Shown piece by piece: positions 46,169-61,100 of a stretch of DNA of 64,000 nucleotides. A program made the translations under genes and the position numbers. Source of the stretch: Burhinus oedicnemus (taxonomy: Eukaryota; Chordata; Aves; Charadriiformes; Burhinidae); contig VFFE01005989.1 in assembly GCA_008921705.1 (NCBI GenBank), positions 76,301 through 140,300 of the forward strand, in the 5' to 3' direction. The notes under the pieces were generated by a model that worked only from the letters and a program-made list of their open reading frames with translations, searched no databases and was not told where the DNA came from. Each line of letters starts with the position of its first letter. Positions within the stretch are counted from its first letter, which is position 1.

Positions 46169-49100
46169 GTATATACTTCAAAACAGAACGATGCTTTAAA
46201 ATCCATGTGGAATCTTGTCTGTTTTATTTATGCCCAGCTAACTGGATAGGCGGTTTGTTTTTTTTTTATACTGCGCCGGGATACTAAGAATTGTTTTCAG
46301 TCATTTTGGAATAAACACTCACGAATTCTGTATAGCAGGGGCTTAATATTTTCAGCGTAAGAATATTAAGCTGGGAAAAAATAGACTAACTTAGGTCGTT
46401 ACATTAATTTATATGTGACTTGTTTATACTTTAAGTGATTAATAGTGATAGTGTCTGACATGGAACTGTACTTCTATTACATTCCATCTTTTCCTGATGA
46501 AAGATTTATTTGATTGAATTTGAAATGTTGGCTGGAGATTTCAAGGATTAAATTCAAATTACTCATGGAACTGTCCCTGCAGATGTGGGAAGGGGTTGTT
46601 TTAAGAAGATTAAAGTGATGAAATAGTAAGGCATTGTAAACTCATAATCTCTATTTCACGCTTGACAGACACCAGAAGAAATAGAAAGATTGACAGTTGA
46701 TGAAGAACTCAGTGATATTGAAAGAGCTGTTTATCTACTCAGGTATTTCCTAAAATATTACTGTGCAATATTGCTGACCATCATGCTTACATACAGCTTT
46801 TTTAGTGCTTTATTCTTCACTCCTTTTGTTTTCTGTCTTTCAGTAGTAGTTTTTTACTTTCTGGTCTGTTAAATGTATAGACAAGATAGAAATAGGTACT
46901 GTGATTTTTTTAAAAAAAATGCATAGCATAGAATGCCCATGTATGTGCATAAACATTTATTTTCTGAGTTTCTAATATGGCCCTCACCGAGTTGTACTTC
47001 ATCCTCTTTTCCCCTGCAGTTGATTTTTCAAGATTCCCCGAGTGTTAACATTAATAACACCAATCGTTCAGTGACTTCATATTCACTCTAAGGCATGAGC
47101 AGTTACCACAGGCTGATAGCAGAGCTGGTCGAGCATACTGTATATGCCTGGGCTTTCAGAAGAGAAAACTTGAAAGATTAGTTTTATAGTCCTTAGGAAA
47201 TACTGTAGAAGATACTGTATTAATACTTCCCTGTGTTCTGTTTTTTCATTTTACCTCCTTCTTCTAGTTCTTTAAAGTATTCGCAGCTACTTGAATAACT
47301 TAAATTTTGATAGTTTAAAAGACAGACCTTTCAACTACTGTGTAAGTCATCTTTGAGAGTACAAATGTTCTGAGGAATTTTGATTTGAATATGCATTTTA
47401 AACAATACCTAGTAATTGGAGAACCAGCTGCAGCTCCCTCTCAGTTTGCTTATTCTGCTATTTTAAGTGCTCTTCTAGTCTATGCCTGTCCTCAATGCTT
47501 ATAGTACATATTCTCAGTGCCTTAATTCTCTCTTTCTGGGGTGCGCAGCATTATTTTTAGGTGAGCATTGTTGTCTGCTGATGCTACTTTTGATACTGAC
47601 TTTTGTTTATGTTTTTTTTTTTAATGCTGAACTTTATTAAATAGTGGATTTTAAGACTTGCTTTGCTAATAGTTCCTGTAATCAAAGCAGTTTGTTGACT
47701 CTAGGGAAATTCAGAGGAAACAGTTTGCATGTGGTGCATATCATTGCAAAGGATGCATATCAATTTTGGTCTTTACCTCCCAGCAATCAGAATAGTTGAC
47801 TTTTTTTTTTTTTTCTTTCCCTGTGTGGCAGCAAATTTCTTTGCTCTTTTCCCAATTAAAGATCATGTTTCCAGCAATATGTCTTTACTGGATCATTACG
47901 TTGTTAAAGGGTAAAAGGTTCCACTTCGTATCTTTCATTTTACTAATTGCTTTTCAACCTGGCCTTGAACTTCTCCTGACATCTTCATCTGCTTTCTCTC
48001 TACTTGAGCAGCTCTTCTGGGGACATAATACTCTTTTCCTTGTGATGAAGTTTTCATTTTTACCTCTGCATTGTCTTCGTTGCTGAAAGGCAGCTTCATC
48101 TCTGCTTGATAAGCTTTTTGTAAGGCAATCACTTGCTGTGATTGTCCAGGTATGTTAATACAATAATCCAGTGGAAGCCTTTGCTATTAAATAGTATATT
48201 GCCTTCCCTGTACAGAGTGGAGTATAAGCAAATGGAGTTGAAAAGCTGCCTGTAACACAAGTAATATCTTTTATATAATATACAAAGGTATGTATTTTTG
48301 GCTTGTCTGGCTTTTTTAAATTTATTATAATACAATACCCCTGCCTTCTATTTGACAATAATGTCAGTCTGGTCTTGCCATGCCTCATTTTCTCATGCAG
48401 ATGCATTATTTGCTGTCCTTCAGGTTATCCCTTATATGGGACTCCCCTTGATGTTATCCAAAAAGACACTGCCTTTTTTGAAAATCTCACTATAAAAATT
48501 GCTTTCATGAGATTGAAATGAGTTGTTAATGATGTCTGTGTAGTGCTCCGTTTGGAAAGGACAATGCTATCTCCATATAGGTTAAAAAAATATGCAAGAA
48601 CAATAACAGAAAGCAAATCTCTTACCTTAAATATCTACAAATAGCATCAAAATACTTAATGGTGTCTTTTAAATTAACATTGTCTTTTAAATTATCACTT
48701 ATTTATGTAACCCTAATCTGCAAATTGGGTTTTTTTAATTTACCAAGGAGGTTATCTTTACTGTTGCTTGTACAGTACAATGGAGATGACTAATACTGAG
48801 TGAGATCTTTGTACGATACAGCAAAGCTAATGTTTAGTAATTATTTTCTGTAAAAGTCCAAAAAGAGTCCTCACATTTTAATAGCTTTCATTCTGAACAA
48901 AAAAGCCCAACCACTTTCTTCGCTTTGTGCATCCTCCTTTCCCTCCAAAACCTGCCCCTGACTTCTCCGCACCCTTGAACTTGGATACTCGGGTGTGCTT
49001 ATATGCAGAGTTGTTGTAAGTTTGGTAGATACTTGCTTTTTCTAGATTTCTGCTTCTGAAATCTTTTACTGTTGTAGTCTGAGAACAAGTACGTTGGCAT

Positions 49101-52100
49101 CCTAGTTGGAGAGAATAGTACAGCCTGGTACTGGCTGAGGTTTTTGGTGCCTGAATAGTGGTTTTTGTTTGGTTTGTGGGTTTTTTTGGTTTTGGTTTTT
49201 TTTTCAGTTTTGTTTTCTTTCTCTCCCTTTGGAGCCTTTTTTTTTTCCCGTGACTGATTCTTCTATACTGTGTAAATAAGGAGGTATTAATTTCCTAACT
49301 CTCATCAGTTTCATCAGTCCATTCTTTTTTCACCTCTTGTATTACTTCTCATTTGCCAGTGGAGTTTCTGGCATGCTCTTTTACTTCTTGATACTGTAGA
49401 GTTAGTTGTTTTGCTCATCTAGTATGTATTCATATCCATCTAATGATTGTTTTGTATTCCCACAATGTCTTGTCTGTCTGTGTCTAGCCATGATGTATTG
49501 TCATAGATTTTGTAAATTTCTGTTCATTGTCTTCTCTTAAGTGTGATGCAAATACATGTCTACAAATGTTCTTAGCACGTGGTGAGTACATTCACCCATT
49601 AATCCTGTTTGAGACCTCGCTTTCATAGGGATGTGGCTTCATTTTAATTGGTTCTCTATTGTTACCTATTATAGTTTGGTTTTACATTCTGAAGTGCTAG
49701 TTGTAATTTTGATAATCCTAACAAGTGTCTCTGTCTATATTTTTAATTATTGTTTTGAGGGGATGACCTTGCTTTCAATCTCCCGTTTTCTGCCAGTACT
49801 ATTCTTCAGATAACTATGTAATGAGGTAGATTGACAAGATGATCTAGCTAAAGCTGATCATTTTTAGTCGGATTAGTTTTCATCTATATCAACTCCTTGA
49901 TTTGGCTCATCATGTGGATATAGAAGCAGTTGTGCAAGCAAAAGGAAGGGACTCAGTAGCTCTCCTGGTGGCCAAAGTCACTTTAATGTGACATAAGCAT
50001 GGGTGAACTTCGGTTTTAGATCATTGTTGCCCAGAGTACTCAGTTTTAATTAGGTAACATTCTGCAATTAGACTGACCAAATTCTAATTTAATGAGAATG
50101 CGGTAGCAAATTAGACTGTCATTTGTTGTACTGTCAATTAACCTTGATTCTGGTTGAGGAACTGGGCTTCCTTAGACCAGGTTGTCAGGGATGTTTATGA
50201 ACTTCCCATGGAAATCAAATGGATTTAGGTACCTATTGAGGGAGAGGCATCTGAGTTTCTAGGATCTGTGTTGTAGAGCTTCAGCCTGAGTGCTTGCGTG
50301 TTTCTGGAGGGTCTAACTGGAATCCCTGAAGAGTTGTATTCTGACTGTGTTTTGCTTGTTACTGGCCCAACAGAAGAACAAGGAGAGCAAAACAGCTATG
50401 TGCATCTCAACCATGGCAGTGTCAAGACTGATGGCTTATCATACAACTATCAACAGATTAAGACAAGCTGCCCGACTTTGCACTGAAGCGACTGAATAGT
50501 TTGCATTCCACTTCAGGGCATTGTGACCTCTACCAGGGCAGTGGCAATAAGCAGCTCCAGGACAGTCATTTTTATTCCTGCCATGAACTTTGCCTGTAGT
50601 CTTAGTTTCCATGTTTGCTGATGTTTGGTTGATGTTATTACTGATTTTTATTTGTCTTGCTGTAGCTCACCATTTTATGGCATATGGCCGATAGTAAAAT
50701 ACGTATTTTTTGCCTGTTTTACAGCTGGTTTGGATACATAGATGCTTACTGTCATGCACACTGTAGAGTGGCTTGTTTTCTGAGGACTTTTCTGATAGGT
50801 TTCCCTAGGGGTTTTACATTGTTGTGTGTACTGTATTATTTTGTATTCAGCTACTTTTTGTTTATTTGTGCCTGCTTTAGTGTTAAAGCTTCCAGGCCTT
50901 GACATTTCTGTCATACTCAAAATAACAGGGTAGTAATGAGTTATCAAGGTGGAAGACTGAATTATTCACCCTTTTGGGAACATACTGTACTTTGGTTTTG
51001 GAGTGATCCTATCTCTCAGTTTAGAAAACAACACAATTTCCCTCCAAACATTTAGCACAGTTTTTGAAGACACAATAGATTCTTTGTCTAGATTAGAAAA
51101 AATTCAGTGCCTGTAAACTTAGCGTGTCTTAAAAAAAACCCAAACACAGACTTGTACTTTGTTGGAGCCATCTCTGATTAGCTAGAGTATTCTCAAATTC
51201 TAAACATCTTTTTACACTGCACATGCTGTCAGTTGTGGGTGTCAAAACCACTACTATTTAAAAGATTTTTTTTAATCTTCCATCTAGTTTTTATTCTTCA
51301 TCATGTTCATTTTGGAGATTTTCTTTTCTCTGTAGGTGAAGGCAACTCACCTTTGAATTTAAATGAAAGCCTTCATTTAAATGTAACTTTAGGAGCTGAT
51401 TTTCTAATATAAACATGTAAATTTTTTGTGTTACATAATCATGAAAACTGGCTACTCTGTTCTGATTATACAGCTTCTGAATTTATGGTCCTGATGCATA
51501 CATAGTATACTGAAAGATCCAGCTGTCATGCTAAGCACATTGGAAAATAATTCTTCTAACGATACTGGCAAGCTGTAAATACTAACATAAAAAGTATTTC
51601 TTCAGTCTTTCCCCCCCATCTTTTATTTTGTAAATTACAACTCAAATTTTATAAAAGTTTCATTCCTGATTCACTTACTTGGATGGATGCATTAGTTGCT
51701 TGACCTTGACTCTGTTATGCAAATAAATTGATGTATATGAAATGGATTCTTTCACCTTAAAGTGAAAGATGTACCCATAGTCTTCTGAAATGATGCTGTC
51801 ACATACTTTTATTAAATTTGGATTTGTGCAATACTTCTATTGATCATATTGAAACTACAACTGAGGGAACAGCTGGAAATATACAGAGCAGACTTAAGAC
51901 AGTGCTCTGAGAAACCTTAAAAAAAAAGAAAAAAGAGAGAGATAAATCTTCATTTCAGTTTCCTTTCTCAGGCCACAGTCAGTGCAGGAAGATGGCAGTA
52001 CCAGTCCTCTCCCCGTTCTACCGTTCATGCTACGTTTGCCCTTGTGCCTGCACAGCATATTGGGGAATTTATCTGGGGCAAGCCATGAAAATAATGGTTA

Positions 52101-52140
52101 ATTTTAAAACATCAACTGTGTGATCCAGGGCTTAGTGCAC

Positions 52141-52174
<34 letters not shown>

Positions 52175-55100
52175 CCTGTGCCAGCACAAAGGAATTGGGT
52201 AGCAGCATGGGAACAGTGCTTGGGAGTGGGTGAAATGGCTTTGAGACTTAGCACTACCTTTGGGGGGCTTGTGGTTTTCATAAAGCTTGTGGTTTCATGG
52301 TGTATAGTTTCACAGCGAAGTTAAGCTGAATGAAGCTCTTGCTACATCAGAAAGAGTAGCTCTTCTCTCCTTTTCTTACTTGACTGCGTGTCACCGTGTT
52401 GCTGATAAATTCTGTGCGTCAGCACTCGTGCTATTGCAGCCATGCAGTCTCCGTCAGATTAGGGAACTGATACTAATTCTAACAATTTCTTCAAGTACTT
52501 ACTTCCAACAAAATGTGCAATTGCACGATGGCTGGCACTACTATAAGTGGGAGCATGAGCAGAGAAGAAGTCACAGCTGGTAGATCACTCTCCCATCAAC
52601 AGCAGCACAAATTTAGTTTGAGTTACTCTAATCTTGAATCAAGACTTTGCATGTGTGAAGTCAAGTACTGGTTGAAATGATCAGAGAGTATAAAGTATCA
52701 GCTGTAGTGTATTTAATGAGACCTTTGACATTAAATGGACTTCTGGAAGTCTACATGAGCGCTGTGATGTGTGAGATCAGTGGTAGCTCTTCCTCATGCA
52801 CTGTCAAGTTCTCCTCTGGAGATGTCAATTCTATTTATGTTTCAGAGCATCTTTGTGCATGACATAATAAGGCAAAACTAGGTAGCTGTATGGATGCCTT
52901 CTTTAATAGTAAACACAACTGAAAGAACTGTGGCTTTTCAAAACTTCTAAAAATTGTTCTGTCACCCTGGGAAAACCTTATTATGTTCTCCTAGAAAAGA
53001 TCTACATAGGAATATACAGCTAAATATTTACAATGTTTCTTTCTTTCTACATGGCAAATCCCATACAGGAATAACGTGTTGCCCAGCAGGAGGCTGAGTT
53101 TGTTTTGTTTTTGTTTAGATGAGCTCTGGCATTTAATAAATAACTTCAACAGCTGCACAGTTCATTTTGAGATGGCACATAATTAATGTGTAAGTATAAT
53201 AATTCTCCTTTATATCACCTTCCTGAGAAAGTTCCAAGTGTTTGTAACAACATTTTGTACTTGTAAGGAGCTTTTATCCGCATGCTTGCTCAGTATTACT
53301 AATTTGTGTTTGTAGCCTTTGCCTGATTTGGCAAGAGATAATAGTATTGCGGTAGTTTATGTCAGGACCTGGAGATGCATTCAATGGAAAGGGCATGAGG
53401 ATGTAGACGGGAAAATGTAGTGTTTTGTGTTATGATATATCAAAGGTACAAACTGCTGAAAGAGTATGTCAAGCTGTCCATTAACAGCAAGTCTGAGAAC
53501 ACTTTCCCCTCGGTGGTGCCCCGTAATAGAATGACTGTTGTATGCTAGTGACCAAAACATGTATCTAGCGGATCTTCTGGCAAACTCCTTCTGGCGTTTT
53601 GAGGACTGCTTTGTTGTAGGCATAGGAAGCCCTTCACATGTCACGGTCTGATGCTTCCATGGCCCTGCACTCTGACTCCATTTGTTGCTGACAGGGAGAA
53701 GCAGCAGTTAGTACTGGTCCAGCTACTCTTCCCCTAAAAGCAGTAGTAAACATTTCAATTTTGTGAGTATCAGGATAGTAGCATGCACCGTTACCTGTCC
53801 CAAAAATCTCAGTACTCTGAGACTCTTCAGAATAATGATTCTTAGTGCTGATACACCACATATTTTTTACATTTAGAGTGCTTTTAGATACTCGTCTGAA
53901 TCTCCACAAAGCGAGGCAGATAACAATCCATTATGTATTGGTTCCCATTGCTGTACTTTGTAAACTCTGTGTGAAGGGAAGTTGTTTTACTGAGGTGAAA
54001 TTCTGATTATAATTTAAGGAGTTGAGGAACTAGGACTGCAGGCTTGGGCCTGTGTGTGTGCCCCAGCTGATGTGCTATGACAGGAATAATTTGAAATGAG
54101 ACAAGAAATAGCTTCATTGAGGTTTAAAATTAGTCCTGTTCTCTGGGATATACTTGTAGAACTGTTTTATTTAGCTATTTTTAGAGTTAACTTTCGTAAT
54201 ATTAGTCCAAATGCCAGCACTCTGGTAAAGTTGCACTGGATCTTTGTCAGGCCTCAGAGCCCAAAGCTTTACATCACAGAAAAGAAACTATGGTTATTTC
54301 ATCACTTAAAAATAAATTTTTACACCAGGAAAGCAGGATGGGTATGTAGACAGTTCTTGAGACTAAGCAATTCAAGGAGGTCTCTGTTATTCATTGGGAA
54401 GTTCTTCCACTTCGGTGGGGGCGTCTTGTTTAATCTTTAAGGGGCAGCTTTTTGTATAAGGAAAGTTCTCTTTAGGTCTTGAGGAAAAACTGGGGGGGGG
54501 GGGGGGGGGGGGGAGAAGGAGAAGTTTGCCAACTACACCAAGCTGTGTGGAGTGGCTGACACGCTGGAGGGAAGGGATGCCATCCAGAGGGACCTGGACA
54601 GCCTCGAGAGGTGGGCCTGTGCCAACCTCATGAAGTTCAGTAAGGCCAAGTGCAAGGTCCTGCACACGGGTCAGGGCAATCCCATGCACAAATACAGGCT
54701 GGACGGAGAATGGATTGAGAGCAGCCCTGAGGAGAGGGACGTGGGGTTGTTGGTAGATGAAAAGCTCAACATAAGCTGACAATGAGCGCTTGCAGCCCAG
54801 AAGGCCAACGGCATCCTGGGCTGCATCAAAAGAAGCGTGGCCAGCAGGTCGAGGGAGGTGATTCTGCCCCTCTACTCCACTCTCGTGAGACCCCACCTGG
54901 AGTACTGTGTCCAGCTCTGGGGCCCCCCAACATAAGAAGGACATGGACCTGTTGGAGCGGGTCCAGAGGAGGGCCACGGAGATGATCAGAGGGTTAGAGC
55001 CGCCCCTGCTTGAGGACAGGCTGAGAGAGTTGGGGTTGTTCAGCCTGGAGAAGAGAAGGCTTCGGGAAGACCTTAGAGCAGCCTTCCAGTATCTGAAAGG

Positions 55101-58100
55101 GGCCTACAGGAAGGCTGGAGAGGGACTTTTTTTAAGGGCATGTAGTGATAGGATGAGGAGTAATGGCTTCAAACTGGAAGAGGGGAGATTTAGATTAGAT
55201 CTCGGGAAGAAATTTTTCACTCTGAGGGTGGTGAGGTACTGGAACAGGTTGCCCAGGGAAGCTGTGGAGGCCCCATCCCTGGAAGTGTTCGAGGCCAGGT
55301 TGGATGAGGCTTTGAGCAACCAGGGCTAGTGGGAGGTGTCCTTTACCATGGCAAGGGGGTTGGAACTAGATGATCTTTAAGGTCCCTTCCAACCTAAGCC
55401 ATTCTATGATTCTGTGCAATTGGAAGTGATTTCTATAGTGAGGATTTCTATTGACATAGTCTGGCAAAACCCATATTACAGCTAAAGAATAAGCTCTTTA
55501 AATTATACACAATTACAGGACTTTGTGCCTGAAAGTGACCTTCTTAGGTCACTTCAGATTCCGAAACTGATGCCACAAGTGGCATTTCTAGCCAAAGACA
55601 GAGTTATGTCCTCAGGGAAAGATTTTTAAAGATAGGCTAGTGATGCGGAAGTAGCAAGAATCTTTTCATTTGAACGTAATAGTGATGGGAATGCTACATA
55701 ACTGAGCTGTTCTCGAAGCCCATGCTTTGAGAATTAACATGTCATGAGCATTCTTACATCATGATTCCCACCTTGCCCCCTCTGATGTATGATTACCTTC
55801 CTAGATCAGGCTGTGTATGGGTCTTTCCAGTCTGAAGAGTAACAGTATCCTTTGCAGGCTCTGAAAATAAGGGTTCTCTAACTCTTATGCCTTTTTGTTA
55901 AAACTAGTTTTACATGGCTATCACATTGACTGCGATTCTTGAAGTCGCTCCTGTCTGGTGAATAACCTTGCTGGTCTCATGGAGACAGTTTTTGACAAGA
56001 TGGAGTCTTTGCCATTGAATGTTAATTCCCATAGCCTATCAGATGAACACCCTGCCTACGGAAGAAAAATGTCTTTCTGCTTTGTGAGTCATAATAAAAC
56101 AGAATGAGAAAAGAGACAAAGAACCACTTGGAAACTTCTGCTAGATCTCTTAGATACATCTGTCTGAGGCATGCTTTATTGCCGCTGGCTGGTACTTTTA
56201 TACAAACAGGAAAATGTGCTGGGTATTTCATATCCATGTTATTATTTGAATGGACTCTTGACGAGGCAGGTATTCTTATTTAAAGTCTACCTTTTAGCTT
56301 CTTTTGCATTCAAATAAGTGTTCCTGTGTGTTTCTTTTTGCAGAGCATTACCCTACGAGGGGTTAATGTTAGGGAATAAAAATATCAGGCTCTGAATATA
56401 TTCCTCCGTATCTTGGTAGCGGTTGTTTCAGGAGCAGTTTTCCTTATGCCATGTTGTTGTGTGGCTGTGGGTTCTGAGAATGTGTACAACTCTCATGTGC
56501 AGATTAGCTGAGTCATTCCTTGTCAGTCATATCAATTCACAGCAGGACCGAGGGGAATTGCTGTGTTTTCTTGAATTTGTTTCCGACAGTAGGTACCGTC
56601 TTGCCCATCTACCCCTTACATACTAATGGATTTTAGATACCTACCCCTTTCCTAACAGACCCTACGGATAGACCGTACTTCTTAGTCATTGTGTAATTCC
56701 AAAATCACACACTTTTTGTTTACAGAAACATGCTACAGTGTGATTTTTTTAGTACCAGTGTTTCTCTGTAATTCCTACTTTCCTATTCTTCCACTGTTTT
56801 TTACTATAGCATAAGAAATTTGAATTCACGCTGTGTGTAAGCAGGGGTAGATGAACTGACATGAATGGAGTTGCGTTATTTTGAGTGTGTATGAATCCAA
56901 GCTGAGTATAGTAACTAAGGGTCTTGTTTTATTGACTTTATCTACTTAGAGTAGCCAGGAAGGTATTTGTAGGTCTTCAGACATACTTTTTTTTTTTTAA
57001 AACTTACATTTTCTGTAAAAGTATATAAATAAAGATGACCAGCATCACCAAGTCAAAGTAATGTGTAATGGTGAAGAAAGGCTGAAGCCTCAAACAGCAT
57101 AGTCTTACATTCTTCCTAATGGGAGAAAAAGGTCACTTATCCATTCTTCTTGTCCTTATCCATTTTTCAGTAGTCATTCAGTTTAAGAGAATTCTTCTGG
57201 CTTTGCAAATAGATCAATACAGATGTTTTATCCTAAGGCATTTTTCTCATAGGTTTTTAAAGTTAACTCTTCCACTTGATGGTGGAAAAAAAAAAGTAGG
57301 AATTTTTTTTTTATTTCCCCAGTGTATCTTAAATCAGAATGATATAATTTGTTTTTACTTTTTTAAATGGCAATGCACTGTAAGTTTGAATAAAATTGCA
57401 GAAGTTGTCACAGGGTTTTCTGTGGCAGTCCAGGAGCATGAGGAAGGGTATAAGCAGACCATCTTGGAGTCCCTAGTTTCTTGCTTATGAGAATAGTTTT
57501 ACGTACAAATTGTCGATTACGTCCCTGTTTTTTTTACGTATGAGAATAGCTTTGTGTACAAATTGTCAATTATGCCCCTAGTAAAAAGCTTTGAGTCCAC
57601 ATTTCTTGAAGTAAAACCAGTGCATTAATTTGGGTAGGTATCAATTAGCTTTCCCCCCTGATGACTATTGTTGAACAACAAAGAACAACATTAAGCACTG
57701 GAGCCATCAGTTTATGCTGAGATTGAATAGTTGTTCAAAGCTGCCTGTATAACTCCAACACGTTTCTCTTTACCAGCTGGAGAAGAACAGGAAAGTTGGA
57801 TTCAAGCTGAGTCAAAGCATTGATAACTCAATTGGTATAAACAGAGCTGCACAGTAGGAGAGGTGCCGTTGCACTCAGTAACACCAATACATTTTGTTTT
57901 CAAGGGGTTACGTCTGCAAAATGGGATGATTTACTATTTGCCTGTGCTGCATGAGAAGTGCAGCTGACCAGCTTGTGGTCTGACTTTCCAAAGTAATATA
58001 TATATTATTCCCTCCCCCACTTTTTCCTTTTTCTTTTTCTCCCCCCCCGTGAAATTGCTTGGTAACTTCTGTTACCAAGAGTATATTGGGAAGGCTAGAC

Positions 58101-61100
58101 TAGGGACAACAAGGAAATGCTTTAAAAAGGCTAACTATGTTTTTGTTGTAAATATGAATTGATTGTATTGTCTATGACAGAAAAAACATATGTAAAAGAG
58201 AAACGTGAAGGGCATCTGCTTTAATATACATGTTTACATGGTAATATTACTTACATTGTTGTGCAGGCCTGGAGATAAAAATGCTGGCTTTAAAGGGCGA
58301 AACAGAAAAGATGTCATTTTCACTGCTGAAATTGTAACTGAGCTTTTTGAGGAGGAGGAGGATTTATGTCCATATTAAATAGCAAAACATGAGTCACAGC
58401 CTCATTGCTGCTTGCACCAAAATTCTTCTGTTCTAAACAGTTAATCTCCTTTATGTAATTTCATTTAAAAGCTCAGGATTAGGATACCTGTTTTTCTGCT
58501 GTTTTGAGAGCTAGAAGTTATTTAGGGTATAGTCTTCAGGGCAAGATTTAGTCTTATTTTTGCTTTTTACAACTGCATCAAGTGCTAACGGCTAAATCAA
58601 TAGAGAAAAGAATGGCAGCTACTTAAAATTAACCTGCTGCTTTATTACAGGTTTTAACCCAAGTGTATATCTATGTCCTCTTATCAGCATGTAAAGCCAA
58701 CTGTAAGTGCATTTTAAGGGTTACTTGTAACTTCTTTTGAACCTTACATGCCTGTTGTATTACACACAAAGTAAATACTTGCACCATGAGTTTGTAGTAA
58801 ATGATTAGGTGCATACTGGTATGGAAAAATCAACTCTTAAGAGCAGATAAATAGACTTGTGCTTTCATCACTTAAACTGTGCCACTTACTGGAAAGTGAT
58901 GTGTTAGAGAGTAGATAGATCAATAAAATTAATATCCAGATCTTTGTATCTTACTTATTTATTGCCAATTCTGAAGGCTTTGAGTACTTACTTCCCTAGT
59001 GCCTCATCTTACTTCCTGATTAAATGGAGAAGATTATTTTTATTTTTTTTAATTTTTTTTAAATGAACAATTGGAAAGTGGCAGCTTTTGGATCTATTGT
59101 GTATAATGCCTGACACCTATAAGACCCACAAGTTGAAGAAGATTCTAAGTAGATTTTAGTACTCGTTATGTCTTTTGAGGTGTTCATGACTCACTCTATA
59201 TGCTTTTTGGTGAAGGACGAAAGTACTAGGTATTTTTTTTATTCTGTTGCTTCCCCCTTTTTGACTCCAACATATGGAAGACTGATTTTACTTTCCCCCA
59301 AACGCTGTTTCTTCCCTTGCAAGCGCATACATCTTGTTTTCCTTTTCTTTGCCATCATCCTTATGAATGAGGGTTTGCCTTAAGCTCATTATCTTCAGGA
59401 TGCTACACACTGAATAGCAGTTGAGATGGTTTGTGTGACACCTGGAAAGACTGCGTTGGCCCTGTGATACTCGTACAGAACTTTGGAATTCTGGATGCAC
59501 TGAAATAACATTGATATTGTAAGCACTGTGTGCTGTTTTAAGGTAAATTCTACCTGTAGGTATCCATTTGCATGGATATGCTATCAGATACCTAATTAAG
59601 GTATTATTAACGAAAATAATACATTGTGTTAATATTCCACAATGAGTTTAGACTAAAAATTTACTGCCCCACACCTTTTAGTGACAGTTAATTCTGTTTC
59701 TTTTCAGTAATGAACAAAACAAAGGGGAAGGGGGGAAAAGTGGTGTGTGAATGGTATTGTATTAATGGTTGCCTTTTACTGTACTTTTTATTTTTCCATG
59801 TTACTTTTGCTTCCATAGAAGGATATTGATGCTAACATAGTAAATACTTAAGCCAGATATTCTGATGGTTAACGCTGGTATGCTGTGGAGGATCTATGCA
59901 GTTGAGCATATTTGACATGCATTCAAAGGAAAGAGATATTCTTTTCTTCCAGAGATGATTCTGAACTAATTTTAGTAAATGTGGGTGGAATTACTGGTAA
60001 ATGCTTTATTTATTCTTTCCATTGCAGAATGTCAAACTCTTTTTGAGATAATTATACTGTTAGAAATAATTTAAAATATGAGTATGTGTGGAAAAAATAG
60101 TCTAACAAAAGGCTGTTTAAGATCCATGTAGTAATTTTGAAGGTAAGGAACGTTATTGGGCTTATAATTACCTAAACCTAGTTGGGTAGGCAGGAGGGTT
60201 CTGATGGTGTGCTCATACTGACTTTAACAGGCATGTAAATACAGATGAATTATCTGTATATACAATGCTCATTTTTATCTGCTATTTGAAATTATTCTGA
60301 CAGCTGGAAATTTGCAAGACTTGTGTCATCACTTCAATTTGTTCATTATGTTAATTGTATTATCTGATTTGATTATCTGTCCACTCCAAGCTGTGTACCA
60401 TCAATGGAGCAAATCTGATGTATTTCTGAGAGACATGACTGGGACTCTTTCTTCATTTTAATTAAGTAGCTGAATTGCATCCTACTTTCCAGAGTGAACG
60501 TGAATCAAGTAAAGCACTTTTTGTTTGACAGAACATGAATCAGCAACAGCTTGGAATTGAAGTAATTTTTAGTTATTTGCATGTTTACCTCAGAAAGCTG
60601 CATTTGATCTATGGTTGCTTCTGATGGATGAGGAAACAACACTAGAGCTAGCTGTTTGACATTGTATTGCTGGTGCATGTAACTGCTTCAGTCTGAAGTA
60701 GATGTCCAATACTACTTGAAAATATGAACAGAAGGTGAACAAGCAAGGCTTTCCACTTCTGAGCTCTCTAAAAGCTAGCTTATATGAGGAGTAAGGTCAC
60801 GGTTTTGTGTTCGTTTTCTAATTATTTTTTTCTTTTGAGTCATCAGGCCCTTTGAGTATGACAGCAATCATTTGGTAGAAATTTAGTGTTAACTGTTTGA
60901 AGTCATTCTGAGGTCACAGACAGATTTCCTTCGTTGGGAAAAATTTCTAAAATTTCAGATATATTTTACAGTGCCCACGATTTTACTCCCATATTTTTCA
61001 AATTGAAACATGAGTTCAGCTTATACTATTATGTATGATATCTATCTACTTACTTTATCCCTATAGATATATTTCTCTTGCATATGGGGGAAAATGCTGT

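Noticed and set aside
57119..57490. 123-codon plus-strand frame in PPP4R4 intron 2 as an exon
   Set aside because: Does not resemble the HEAT-repeat protein and crosses low-complexity A and T runs and the start of a tandem duplication.
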